Shown here piece by piece: positions 24,150-32,795 of a DNA stretch of 64,000 nt (within the stretch, counting starts at the first letter, position 1; each line of letters starts with the position of its first letter). Location: assembly GCA_026398615.1 (NCBI GenBank), contig JAPLSN010000024.1, positions 61,984 to 125,983 on the forward strand. The letters are read 5' to 3'. The position numbers were made by a program, and so were the translations under genes. Under the pieces are notes generated by a model. That model did not search any database, was not told the DNA's origin, and saw only the letters and a list, made by a program, of their open reading frames with translations. This stretch comes from Spirochaetota bacterium (GTDB lineage: Bacteria; Spirochaetota; Spirochaetia; Treponematales; UBA12059).

Positions 24150-25331
24150 ATGACGAAAAATTTCCGGATCACGGCCTTCTTGCTGTCGGCCGTACTGTTC
24201 TCGGTCCTGCCCGCCGTCCCGGCCGCCGCGCAGGCCAAGCCGGCCGTCGCCTTCGTGGGCGTTTCCAACGCCGGCGGAGACCCGCGCTACGACTACCTGT
24301 CGGGGATCCTGCTCGGGATCGTCTCGTTCGACCTGTCGTCGGAAGTGGTGCTCGTGGACAGGCGCAACCTGGAATCGGTGATTTCCGAACAGGAGCTGTC
24401 GCTCACCGGGATCGCGGCGGACGGGGCGGCTGCCAGCAAGATCGGGAAGCTCCTGAACGCTGACTGGATCCTCACCGGCGACTTCGTCGCGCTCGGCACG
24501 GAGGTGCTGTTCACGCTCACGCTGGTGGACGTGGCCACGTCCCGTGCATCGGTGTTCCGCGACCGCGGCTCGGACGAGAACGTGGCGCATCGCGCGGCGG
24601 AGCAGCTTGTCCTGAAGCTCACCGGCAGGACGGTGAAATTCTCCGACGCCGCAGCGAGGCGTTCGATACTGTCGATGCGTGACGAAACTCCCGGCAGCAT
24701 TGCCCTGTTTTCCCCGATCATCGACGCGGAGATCCACGTGGATGGCGAGTTCACCGGATATACCACGGGGGACGCGAAGAAGCCGTTCGAAATAGCGGGG
24801 TTGAGGCCCGGCAAGCATCGGGTCCGCGTCCACATTTCCCGGGAATTCGGCGTCCTCAAGCTGCCCGAAATCACTTTCAGCGATTGGGATGTCGAGGTGG
24901 ACATCCAGGGCGGCAAGCGTGTCACGCTCAGGGACGAAACCCGGCACTTCAGTGAACAGCTCTGGCGCGTCATCGAGCTGGCCAACGTCGACCTCAAGGC
25001 GCCCTTCACGGATATCGAAGGCCTGCGGCTGACCAGGGAAATCGGCTATGTCGACCGGGGCGGCATCAAGGTACCGGTCTTGATCGAGCTGACGTCGATG
25101 AACACCGTGACCGGCCTCCGCCTCGAGCTGACCCTCAAGGTCGGAGGCGAGACGAAAGCGGCGAAGCTGGATTGCCCGCCTGAGGCGGGACGGCTGGAAC
25201 GCGCGGCGACCCTGGCGGCGGGGAATGTCTCGGTGGAGCTGAAGCTCTATTGCGAGGGGGACCTCAAGCGCTGGCGCGTCACCTTGGACGCGATCCGCAC
25301 GGACGTATCCATGGACGAGTGGAAGAAGTAG
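24150..25331 (+). CDS. secreted CsgG/FlgO-like and PEGA-domain protein
   Basis: A 393-residue exported protein. The signal peptide is MTKNFRITAFLLSAVLFSVLPAVPAAAQA. Residues about 30-175 resemble the CsgG/curli-assembly nucleotide-like fold of secreted spirochaetal proteins (YDYLSGILLGIVSFDLSSEVVLVDRRNLESVISEQELS, LNADWILTGDF). A PEGA segment follows (EIHVDGEFTGYTT, AGLRPGKHRVRVHI), then a beta-rich C-terminus. The start is the ATG at 24150 with AAAGGAG upstream. PEGA domains bind cell-wall or surface sugars; the role is probably structural or in envelope sensing. No lipobox is visible. It shares the PEGA module with the DGR-like target at 4949. Confidence 0.72.
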   Translation: MTKNFRITAFLLSAVLFSVLPAVPAAAQAKPAVAFVGVSNAGGDPRYDYLSGILLGIVSFDLSSEVVLVDRRNLESVISEQELSLTGIAADGAAASKIGKLLNADWILTGDFVALGTEVLFTLTLVDVATSRASVFRDRGSDENVAHRAAEQLVLKLTGRTVKFSDAAARRSILSMRDETPGSIALFSPIIDAEIHVDGEFTGYTTGDAKKPFEIAGLRPGKHRVRVHISREFGVLKLPEITFSDWDVEVDIQGGKRVTLRDETRHFSEQLWRVIELANVDLKAPFTDIEGLRLTREIGYVDRGGIKVPVLIELTSMNTVTGLRLELTLKVGGETKAAKLDCPPEAGRLERAATLAAGNVSVELKLYCEGDLKRWRVTLDAIRTDVSMDEWKK

Positions 25332-25356
25332 GGGGAGTCGGCCGCTCGCGGCGGCG

Positions 25357-25640
25357 TCAGGAGAGACAGCCCCGGTAACGGTTCACGTCGAGCGCGTCCA
25401 GCCGCTTTCCGTGCGTCTCGAGCCGCCTTCAGACGAAGCAGGTACGGACGCAGTCGAGCATGGCACCCCGCCACGGGAAACGCGGCCCGTCGGTGATCCT
25501 GAGCGCGGGGGTCGAACCAGCGCCATTCATGGCCAGCTGGCGAAGCGTCACAGCCCCGTAAAAGATCCCCGCCATACCCGACGCCCGCACGAAGCCCCCT
25601 TTCCGGTCAGTTCAAGGATGTAATCTTCGGGACCGGTCAG
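25357..25640 (-). pseudogene. fragment of a GH20 beta-N-acetylhexosaminidase
   Basis: Reading the minus strand across frames gives PEDYILELTGKGA, then after a frame change IFYGAVTLRQLAMNG and ITDGPRFPWRGAMLDC, then an in-frame stop and KRLDALDVNRYRGCLS. These match, in order, the GH20 pieces (xPExYxLxI, GxxYGxxTLRQL, I-D-PRFPWRGxxLD, DxxAxHKxNRxxWH). Only the junction between the N-terminal and catalytic domains survives; the DE catalytic pair and the rest of the barrel are gone. It fits an organism that once cleaved chitin-type oligosaccharides. It occupies most of the 480-bp space before the ACT gene. Confidence 0.72.
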
Positions 25641-25680
25641 CTCTGTCCCCGGCTCTGCCGGCGGGGTGGGGGGGGGGGGG
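25638..25680. repeat. GCTCTGTCCCC motif followed by a 13-G tract
   Basis: CAGCTCTGTCCCCGG at 25638-25652 is one of seven copies of a dispersed motif. At 25668-25680 there are thirteen consecutive Gs, a tract prone to slippage, but no intact gene is placed to be phase-varied by it. Confidence 0.7.
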
Positions 25681-25814
25681 ATATCCCTCGGAATGCCTTG
25701 CCACGGAGTATGCACCTGCCTCGCCCGCTCCACCGGCAGGGAATGTCCGCCTGCATCGCAGTATCTCATTTCATGGTGAATCATCGTCGGCGCCTCCTTG
25801 CGCGATGTCCGTCG

Positions 25815-26219
25815 TCAGGAATTCGCGTTCGCCAACCGTTTCAGCAGCGACATCGCCTCCGCCGCCTTCCCTGCCTGGATGAATACATGATCGTGATAGT
25901 ACCCGGCCACGACATTGGCGCTGATCCCCGCCTTCGCCAGCCTGGTCGAAACCGCGGCGGTCAATCCGACCGCGTCGAGGCTCGAGTGGACGTTCAACGT
26001 GATACGCCTGAACGCGGCATGCACGGGAAAACCAGCTCGTTCCGCCTTTCCTTTTTCCAGGATCAGCGTGAAGGCTTCCCGTTCCGAAATTACCGCCCAT
26101 GGCTCGAGCTCGGCAATCCCGGCGAAGGATCCGGTCGTGAAGCAAAACACGAATTCATCATCCGCCAGCTCCGGATCCATTGAACCGAGCAGCACTTGAA
26201 GGTTCTTTTCGCCATCCAT
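25815..26219 (-). CDS. ACT-domain protein
   Basis: A 134-residue protein with two ACT-like halves. The first half, MDGEKNLQVLLGSMDPELADDEFVF, resembles the ACT_7/CASTOR-like N-terminal strand pattern; the second, ITLNVHSSLDAVGLTAAVSTRLAKAGISANVVAGYYHDHVFI, is a classic ACT beta-alpha-beta pattern with the Gly at the ligand-binding turn, and resembles the small stand-alone ACT proteins thought to sense amino acids. The start is the ATG at 26219, with GGGGGAGG upstream. Its target is unknown. It is flanked by non-coding DNA on both sides. Confidence 0.82.
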   Translation of the reverse strand: MDGEKNLQVLLGSMDPELADDEFVFCFTTGSFAGIAELEPWAVISEREAFTLILEKGKAERAGFPVHAAFRRITLNVHSSLDAVGLTAAVSTRLAKAGISANVVAGYYHDHVFIQAGKAAEAMSLLKRLANANS

Positions 26220-26755
26220 GTCAGCCTCCCCCGGTATCGTCATCCGGCATCGGGGCGGTAACTGCGCCCATCGGGATCATCGGAGACTCGAACGAGGGTG
26301 CTCGACCCGGGAAAGTGCCTTCAAGGAGTCAAGGCACCCCGAAGGACCGGTCCATTCCCGCAACGCCATCGGCTGGTTCATGATGACCATCGGCGCTTTC
26401 CGGGAAGAAATACGGCACTGCATCCTGTCGCGGAAGGATCATGCCCCGTTTTTTTCCAACACCCAGTGTAGGGGTTGATCCCCGGGATGTCAAAGTCCGA
26501 GCTTCCCGGGTTTTCACGGCCATCCCGCGGATGCACGGAAAGCGTGGAATCGGATGACGATCGGCGTCACAGCCCTTGAACGTCCCCGTGGAATCGCCTG
26601 ATGACCCGGTGTACACTTCCGAAAGCTTCGATCCGGATATCGTCCCGCGGTATCATGCGGATATTCGGATCGCACGAAATCCCTGGCCGCGGGAAAGGAA
26701 ATTCCCCGCCGGTCGAAACGAAACCGGATTCGTCGGGAAAACAGGAGGAGAGCGC
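26220..26755. other. ~535-bp region with no recognisable gene
   Basis: Listed ORFs here lack ribosome-binding sites, known motifs and codon bias. It may contain promoters of the divergent flanking genes. I see no repeat or RNA structure that I can name. Confidence 0.5.
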
Positions 26756-27352
26756 ATGGATATTACCCCGCTGTTCGTAAGATTGGCAGGTCCTGCCCGA
26801 CGGGCGCTCCGGACGCTCGACCTGAACGAGCTTGAAGATCTCGCCAAATATTCGAGAAAGATGATTTCTGATCTTCACGGGATAGGACCAGCCGCATTGA
26901 AAGTGATGGAAAGCGAAATGGCTTCGCATGATATCACTTTCCTGGATGCGGATGAAGGCAAGAAGGAAACGGGAATTCCCCCGATAGATCGATACATACA
27001 GGGGTTCCCTCGGCGGACGCAGGCCCTGTTGAAAGAGATGCGACGCATAATCAGGTCGGTGGCTCCGGACGCCGCCGAGAAAATATCGTATCAAATGCCG
27101 ACCTTCCACCTGCACGGGAACCTGGTCCATTTTGCCGGATATGAAAGGCATATCGGCTTCTATCCGACCTCGAGCGGTATCTCGGCGTTCGAGTCCGAAC
27201 TGGGACCGTACAAGCATGCGAAAGGTTCGGTGCAGTTCCCGATCGAAGAACCGTTGCCGGCGGATTTGATAATGAGGATAACGAGATTCAGGCTTGAGGA
27301 GAACATGAGAAACGCATCGACTGCGAAATGGAAGAAAAAATCCGGAACCTGA
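26756..27352 (+). CDS. DUF1801 / YdhG-type protein with N-terminal helical domain
   Basis: A 198-residue protein. The C-terminal two thirds, from GIPPIDRYIQGFPRRTQALLKEMR through ISYQMPTFHLHGNLVHFAGYERHIGFYPT to LIMRITRFRLEEN, is the DUF1801/iron-chaperone-like (YdhG) fold found widely in bacteria with no settled biochemical role. The N-terminal 60 residues (LAKYSRKMISDLHGIGPAALKVMES) look like a helix-hairpin-helix module, the sort of DNA-binding fragment often fused to this family. The start is the ATG at 26756 with AGGAGGAG upstream. Composition is less GC-rich than its neighbours, which may indicate transfer. Confidence 0.82.
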   Translation: MDITPLFVRLAGPARRALRTLDLNELEDLAKYSRKMISDLHGIGPAALKVMESEMASHDITFLDADEGKKETGIPPIDRYIQGFPRRTQALLKEMRRIIRSVAPDAAEKISYQMPTFHLHGNLVHFAGYERHIGFYPTSSGISAFESELGPYKHAKGSVQFPIEEPLPADLIMRITRFRLEENMRNASTAKWKKKSGT

Positions 27353-27376
27353 TGGCAGCCTGAACCAGCTTCCTGT

Positions 27377-28531
27377 TCAGGACAGCGCCAGGATGTCGAA
27401 GTCGCTGCGCCTGGAACTTCCCTCGGAGAGGTGGCGGCCGGTCAGCAGGCGGTCGAGGAGCATGCCCGCCGCACCGTAGGCCACGGCCCGGCCTCCGAGG
27501 CTCGAGTAGCGGATGTCCGCCAGCCTGGGTACGGGGTACATCCAGTTTTCCTCGAGCCGCCGCCTGAGCTGGGCGCAGAAATCCGAGTCGAGGCGTTCGA
27601 TGTCGCCCCCGATGAAGACATGCTCGAAGTCCATGACGTTGAGGAACATGGCCATGTTGCGCGCCAGCTCGTCGGTGACCGCCGAGAGCGCAATCGAGTC
27701 GCGTTCGACGCTCCGGATGGTCTCCTTCGGCAGGGAGAACTGGAGGTTGCCGCTCCCGTCGCAGAGGACGGAGCGGAATTCGCCGGCGTTGCCGTGGGCT
27801 CCCGTAAAGACCTTGCCGCCGAGCACGATGCCGAAGCCCACGCCCATGCCGCCGTACTCGCCGATCGACACCGGGTCGGTGCGGAACTCCACGAGGGCGA
27901 ACAGGAAATCCTTGAGTTCCTCGCGCCGGTTGAAGGCGAGTTCGCCCCACGCGCAGCAGTTGGCGTCGTTCTCGACGAAGCAGGGAACGTCGAGCTTGGC
28001 GGCCACCGTGACCCCGAAATCGATGGGCGAGGCGATGGCCAGCGGCACCGAGTAGTTGACGACGTTCCGCTTGCTGTCGATGAGGCCCCCCATGCCGACA
28101 CCGACACCGAGCAGGCGCTCTCCGGACGGGCAGAGCTTCGCCACGCAGTCGCTGATGATCTCGCAGGATTTCCCGGCGAACTGCGCGCCGTCGATGTAGA
28201 CCGAACCGCGGTGTTCGGCGAGGACTTCGCCCGACAGGTCGACGGCGACGGCGATGAACGCGTTCACCTGGATTTCAATGCCGATAACACGGCCGTAGTT
28301 CCGGTCGAGGACAAGGTGGATGGGTTTGCGTCCGCCGCGGGTCGAAGCCTCGCCTTCGTCGATCTCCTCGATGATCCCGTACTCGATGAGCCGGCTGACC
28401 TGGTTGGTGATCGTGGATTTGTCCAGGCCGAGGCGCTCCGCGAGCTTGACGCGGCTGATCCTCGGATGATGCCAGATGGTCTTGATGATCCGGAATGCGG
28501 TTCCCATACCGGTGCCTGTTTCTCTGGTCAT
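27377..28531 (-). CDS. ROK-family transcriptional repressor (NagC/XylR-type)
   Basis: A 384-residue sugar-responsive regulator: N-terminal winged helix-turn-helix (RISRVKLAERLGLDKSTITNQVSRLIEYG, residues about 23-51) and a ROK sugar-kinase-like domain (GIEIQVNAFIAVAVDLSG; LGVGVGMGGLIDSKR; CFVENDANCCAWGELAF; GMGVGFGIVLGGKVFTGAHGNAGEF). The zinc-binding CxCGxxGC motif of active NagC/Mlc is not evident, so effector handling may differ. It is divergent from a beta-mannosidase relic, with a perfect 20-bp palindrome in between, likely its operator. Alternative start ATG 28507 is possible. The effector is not determined; the mannose and GlcNAc pathways nearby are candidates. Confidence 0.85.
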   Translation of the reverse strand: MTRETGTGMGTAFRIIKTIWHHPRISRVKLAERLGLDKSTITNQVSRLIEYGIIEEIDEGEASTRGGRKPIHLVLDRNYGRVIGIEIQVNAFIAVAVDLSGEVLAEHRGSVYIDGAQFAGKSCEIISDCVAKLCPSGERLLGVGVGMGGLIDSKRNVVNYSVPLAIASPIDFGVTVAAKLDVPCFVENDANCCAWGELAFNRREELKDFLFALVEFRTDPVSIGEYGGMGVGFGIVLGGKVFTGAHGNAGEFRSVLCDGSGNLQFSLPKETIRSVERDSIALSAVTDELARNMAMFLNVMDFEHVFIGGDIERLDSDFCAQLRRRLEENWMYPVPRLADIRYSSLGGRAVAYGAAGMLLDRLLTGRHLSEGSSRRSDFDILALS

Positions 28532-28626
28532 TGACGTCCCCGTCCTCGGTGAATGTTGGTTACTCCGATCGCCCCGGAAGAAGAGACCAACGCAGAGTCG
28601 CTATGAATATGTTGATTCCTTCAACC

Positions 28627-28646
28627 ATTCATGGTATACCATGAAT
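28627..28646. promoter_or_regulatory. perfect 20-bp palindrome, probable ROK operator
   Basis: The half-site ATTCATGGTA is followed by its exact complement TACCATGAAT. It lies about 96 bp before both the ROK start (-) and the glycosidase relic start (+), the expected place for an autoregulatory operator. Confidence 0.72.
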
Positions 28647-28741
28647 ATATCTGCCGCCACGATAATCCATTACAGAATAAAAAAGCGCAAGTACGCCTGC
28701 CCGGCGCACCGTTTCACGCCCGTCTGACAGGAGGTTCGCGG

Positions 28742-28973
28742 ATGGAACGGATGGACCGCGGCGGCGAGTGGAGCATTGCTCCGGCGCTTCAGGGCCAACG
28801 CCACAGGCATCATCAAGACCGGGACGAACCGGCTGGAAGTCCTCGATTCGGGATTTTCGCTCCTGCCGGGCAAGCCCGTTACGGTGGCTTTCGCCTCGAC
28901 CGGCGGTAGACCTCCGAAGGCCGCCGAACTCGAGCGTTCGCTGTCCGTCATGCACCTCCGCGCAAGCTCCTGA
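28742..28973 (+). pseudogene. beta-mannosidase (GH2) stub: first ~12 and last ~60 codons only
   Basis: An AGGAGG ribosome-binding site precedes an ATG at 28742. The first codons, MERMDRGGEWSI, match the start of GH2 beta-mannosidases. The reading then moves, in another frame, to VLDSGFSLLPGKPVTVAF and LERSLSVMHLRA, which match the C-terminal Ig-like domain (family form: DNFFDLLPGEPVTVTF). About 700 internal codons have been lost, leaving a scar with the original start signal and stop. It stands next to a ROK repressor, as intact mannosidase genes often do. Assignment rests on short motifs, so it is moderate in confidence. Confidence 0.62.
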
Positions 28974-29114
28974 AACCCGCCGGCATGCGTTGACTGCGGG
29001 ATCGGTCGCGGCTAGGATTCCCTTTCAAGCCTTGCCATGGCAGGGCCGATTCCTGCCTTGTCAATCATGATCGAAGCATCGTGAATACCTGCGCGCGGAA
29101 CGAGGGACGAGTCA

Positions 29115-32100
29115 ATGAAGGGAAACTCACGACGACGAGACATCGCGGCCGAGCTGGAACAGAGGATACTCGTCCTCGACGGAGCCACCGGCACCTGCAT
29201 CCAGGGCTGCGGGCTCGCCGAAGCCGATTTCAGGGGCGAGGAATTCCGCGATACCGCGATTCCCCAGTCGGGGAACAACGACATCCTTGTCCTCACGAGG
29301 CCGGATCTGGTGCGCGGGATACACGCCCGCTACTTCGATGCGGGAGCCGATATCGTCGAAACGGACACATTCAACGCGACGCCGGTTTCGCTCGCGGATT
29401 ACGGCCTCGCCCACCTCGCCTGGCGCATCAATCACGAAGGCGCGGTTCTCGCCTCGCTCGCGCGCGACGAAGCCGAACGGCGCGACGGCCGCGTGCGTTT
29501 CGTCGCGGGTTCCGTGGGCCCGACGAAGAGATCCCTTTCCGTGCCGCCGCGCCTGGACGACCCCTCCTGGCGGGAGCTTTCCTTCGACGAGCTGGCGGCG
29601 GGTTACGCGACGCAGATCCGCGGCCTCGCCGACGGCGGCGTCGACCTCATACTCGTGGAGACGGTCTACGACGCCCTCGTGGCGAAGGCGGCCCTCGCGG
29701 CGGCCGACGAGGTCCTCGGGGACGAAGACATCCCGATAGCGGTCTCCTTCACGATCGACCGCGGCGGCCGCACCCTGGCGGGCCAGGACGCCGGGGCCTT
29801 CCTCGCGTCCGTCCGCTCCCCCCGGGTCATCTGCGTCGGATTGAACTGCTCCTTCGGCATCGACGACATGCTCCCCCACCTCAAGCGGATCGCCGCGCGC
29901 GAAAGCCGGTTCGTGAGCGTCTACCCGAACGCCGGCCTCCCGGACGCCCTCGGGAATTACGGCGATGACCCGGAGTCGATGGCGGCGAAGCTCGCCCCGG
30001 CACTCGCTGACGGGATCGTCAACATCGTCGGCGGCTGCTGCGGCACGACGCCCGCGCACATCGCCGCGATAGCCCGCGCCGCCAGGTTCGGCGTCCCGCG
30101 CAGGCGCGTCCCGGAATCGGCGGGTACGGTCTTCTCGGGGCTCGAAGAACTCCGCGTGTCGCCGGGTCGGGGACTCGTCAAGGTCGGCGAACGCACGAGC
30201 GTCACCGGGTCGGCGGCGTTCAGGAAGCGCGTGGCCGAAGGCCGATGGGACGAAGCCGTCGCGATAGCGAAGAAGCAGGTCGAGGCGGGCTCGGACATGA
30301 TCGACGTCAACATGGATGACGCGTTGATCGATTCCGGCAAGGCGATGGAAACCTTCCTCAGGCTCGTGAACGCCGACCCGGACGTCTGCCGCGTCCCCGT
30401 CATGATCGATTCGTCGGACTGGGACACCATCGTCAGGGGGCTCAAGTGCGTCCAGGGAAAGCCCCTCGTCAATTCCGTCTCGCTCGGGAACGGGGAGGAC
30501 GAATTCGCGCGACGGGCGGCGACCGCGCGCAGGTACGGCGCCGGCATCGTGGTGATGGCCTTCGACGAACGGGGACAGGCCGACAGCTTCGGCCGGCGTA
30601 CGGAAATCTTCGAGCGGAGCTACCGCATCCTCGTGGGAAACGTCGGATTCGACCCGAGCGACATCGTGTTCGACCCGAATGTCCTCGCGGTGGGAACCGG
30701 AATGGAGGAGCACGCGGGCTGCGCCGTGGATTTCATCAGGACCGTCGCGTGGATCAAGGCGAATCTCCCCGGCGCGCTGACGAGCGGCGGCATCTCCAAC
30801 CTCTCCTTCGCCTTCCGCGGCAACGACGCCGTGCGCGAAGCCATGCACGCGGTATTCCTCCGGGAAGCGGTCGACGCGGGGCTCGATCTGGCCATCGTGA
30901 ATCCCGCGGGGCTCAAGCTCCCCGGGGATATCGACCCGGAGCTCCTGCGACTCGCGGAAGACGTGGTCCTGAACCGCCGCGCGGGAGCGGCGGAGGAGCT
31001 CGCCATCTGGGCTCGAACCGCCGTCGCGGTCTCGGAACCGGTCGACACAAGGAATCGTGCCGCGGTACCCGTCGGGAAACGGCTGGAGGACGCCGTGATC
31101 CGGGGAGACACGGAGCACCTCGTGGAGGACCTGGCGAAAGCCCTCTCCCGAGGCATGACGCCCCTCGACCTGATTTCCGGTCCCCTCATGGCGGGGATGG
31201 ACCGCGTCGGCGCGCTCTTCGGCAAGGGCGAGATGTACCTGCCCCAGGTCATCAAGTCCGCGCGAACCATGAAAAAGGCTGTCGGGATCCTCGAACCCGG
31301 GCTCCACGGCGCCCAATCCACCGCGGGCAGGGCGGGGAAAATCGTGCTGGCGACGGTCAGGGGCGACGTGCACGACATCGGGAAAAACATATTCGGCGTC
31401 GTGCTCGCGTGCAACGGCTTCGAGGTCGTCGACCTCGGCGTCATGGCGGAAGCGGGAGATATCTGCGACGCGGTCGTTTCGAACGGCGCCGATCTCGTGG
31501 GTCTGTCCGGCCTCATCTCGCCCTCGCTCGAGGAGATGCGGAAGGTCATCGTCGCGCTCCGCGGCCGCGGCATCGACGTCCCCGTCATGATCGGCGGCGC
31601 CGCGGCGTCCCGCACGCACACCGCCGTCCGCCTGGCGCCGGAACGGCCAGGCTTCGTCGTCTACGCCAAGGATGCGTCCGAAGGCGCCGCTTTCGCCAAG
31701 TGCCTGCTTTCGCCCGGGCGCGCGGCATTCCTTTCCGGGTTAAAAACCCTGTATGCCGACCTGGCCGGAAAGCACGCGGACGCGAAGGCATCCGTCGTCT
31801 TCGCCGATCTCGCGACGGCCGCAGCGCGCCCCTTGCACGTGGACTTTTCGAAACGCAGGTCACCTGAGCGAACGGGCATCCTCGTCCTCCGGGACATCCC
31901 GCTCGCGGAACTCGCGGAAAAGCTGGACTGGGACCAGTACCTCGCGACCTGGGGCCTGCGCCGAAACCCCGTCTCGGAGGACGGTTCCGGCACCAACGCG
32001 GGCCGCGCGTCGGCCGAAGCCCTCGCCGACGCGAAGGCGATGCTCGCCCGCGTCATCGCGGCGGGAACGCTCGAAGCCCGCGCGGTATTCGGGATCTTCC

Positions 32101-32675
32101 CCGCGTCATCGGATGGAAGCAGCGTCGACATCGACGGCAGGGAAAGGGTCAGGTTCCCGCGAAGTCAGGCGCCGGCCGGCGGAGCCTTCCCCTCGTTGTG
32201 CGATTTCATAGCCCCCGCGGATTCAGGCGGCGACCACATCGGCGTTTTCGCGGCGACGGTGGCGGAAGCAGTCAGCGGCGCCGACGGATCTGGCCCGGGC
32301 GAGCGCGGTTCGATCGAGCTGGGGCTCCTCGCGGACGCCCTCGCGGACTCAGCCTCGGAGTGGCTCCATGGGTACGCGCGGCGGGAATGGTGGCCCGGCG
32401 CCGCGGGGATACGGCCAGCGGTCGGCTATCCCCCCGATCCGAACCACGCGGACAAGGGCGCGATCTGGAGGCTTCTCGATCCCGCGGCGGCCATCGGCGT
32501 GTCGCTCAGCCCGACCTACGCGATGAATCCCGCGTCGTCGGTGTGCGGTTTCTGGTTTGCCCACCCGGACGCGCGATACATCAACGCGTCCGCGGTCGGA
32601 CCCGACCAGCTGGGCGCGATAGCCGGGGCGTACGGCATGGACCCTGCGGATCTGCAGCGATTCTTCAAGTCATAG
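29115..32675 (+). CDS. metH: MetH, cobalamin-dependent methionine synthase
   Basis: A full-length, 1186-residue modular enzyme that transfers a methyl from methyltetrahydrofolate via cobalamin to homocysteine. In order: homocysteine domain (LDGATGTCIQ; zinc ligands in GLNCS and GGCCGTTP, about 20-320), pterin domain (KVGERTSVTGS, DMIDVNMDDALID, about 350-610), cap domain (about 640-735), the cobalamin domain with the axial ligand motif DVHDIGKNIFGV (about 750-885), and the C-terminal SAM-dependent reactivation domain (WLHGYARREWW, RPAVGYPP, LSPTYAMNPASSV). The ATG at 29115 has a GGACGAG upstream. I looked for a cobalamin or SAM riboswitch in the 140-bp leader and saw none. Confidence 0.96.
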   Translation: MKGNSRRRDIAAELEQRILVLDGATGTCIQGCGLAEADFRGEEFRDTAIPQSGNNDILVLTRPDLVRGIHARYFDAGADIVETDTFNATPVSLADYGLAHLAWRINHEGAVLASLARDEAERRDGRVRFVAGSVGPTKRSLSVPPRLDDPSWRELSFDELAAGYATQIRGLADGGVDLILVETVYDALVAKAALAAADEVLGDEDIPIAVSFTIDRGGRTLAGQDAGAFLASVRSPRVICVGLNCSFGIDDMLPHLKRIAARESRFVSVYPNAGLPDALGNYGDDPESMAAKLAPALADGIVNIVGGCCGTTPAHIAAIARAARFGVPRRRVPESAGTVFSGLEELRVSPGRGLVKVGERTSVTGSAAFRKRVAEGRWDEAVAIAKKQVEAGSDMIDVNMDDALIDSGKAMETFLRLVNADPDVCRVPVMIDSSDWDTIVRGLKCVQGKPLVNSVSLGNGEDEFARRAATARRYGAGIVVMAFDERGQADSFGRRTEIFERSYRILVGNVGFDPSDIVFDPNVLAVGTGMEEHAGCAVDFIRTVAWIKANLPGALTSGGISNLSFAFRGNDAVREAMHAVFLREAVDAGLDLAIVNPAGLKLPGDIDPELLRLAEDVVLNRRAGAAEELAIWARTAVAVSEPVDTRNRAAVPVGKRLEDAVIRGDTEHLVEDLAKALSRGMTPLDLISGPLMAGMDRVGALFGKGEMYLPQVIKSARTMKKAVGILEPGLHGAQSTAGRAGKIVLATVRGDVHDIGKNIFGVVLACNGFEVVDLGVMAEAGDICDAVVSNGADLVGLSGLISPSLEEMRKVIVALRGRGIDVPVMIGGAAASRTHTAVRLAPERPGFVVYAKDASEGAAFAKCLLSPGRAAFLSGLKTLYADLAGKHADAKASVVFADLATAAARPLHVDFSKRRSPERTGILVLRDIPLAELAEKLDWDQYLATWGLRRNPVSEDGSGTNAGRASAEALADAKAMLARVIAAGTLEARAVFGIFPASSDGSSVDIDGRERVRFPRSQAPAGGAFPSLCDFIAPADSGGDHIGVFAATVAEAVSGADGSGPGERGSIELGLLADALADSASEWLHGYARREWWPGAAGIRPAVGYPPDPNHADKGAIWRLLDPAAAIGVSLSPTYAMNPASSVCGFWFAHPDARYINASAVGPDQLGAIAGAYGMDPADLQRFFKS

Positions 32676-32795
32676 GAGCGAAACCGGGAAGCGGCTCCTC
32701 GGGGGCATCGATGGCTGCCTCGGGCGTAGCTTGAATGTGCCTGATTCCGGATCCCGGAGTCTCCCCGATCGGCGCCTGAACGTCCCGGCTTCCGT

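Noticed and set aside
25548-25784. A 78-aa gene on the minus strand
   Set aside because: Its only recognisable part belongs to the frame-disrupted GH20 fragment; the rest includes the poly-G tract translated as Pro.
28974-29114. A cobalamin or SAM riboswitch ahead of metH
   Set aside because: No B12-box or SAM-I/II-like conserved core was found in the 140-bp leader.
29127-31619. An 830-aa ORF on the minus strand
   Set aside because: It is the antisense shadow of metH, with Arg/Asp/His-rich composition and no family motifs.
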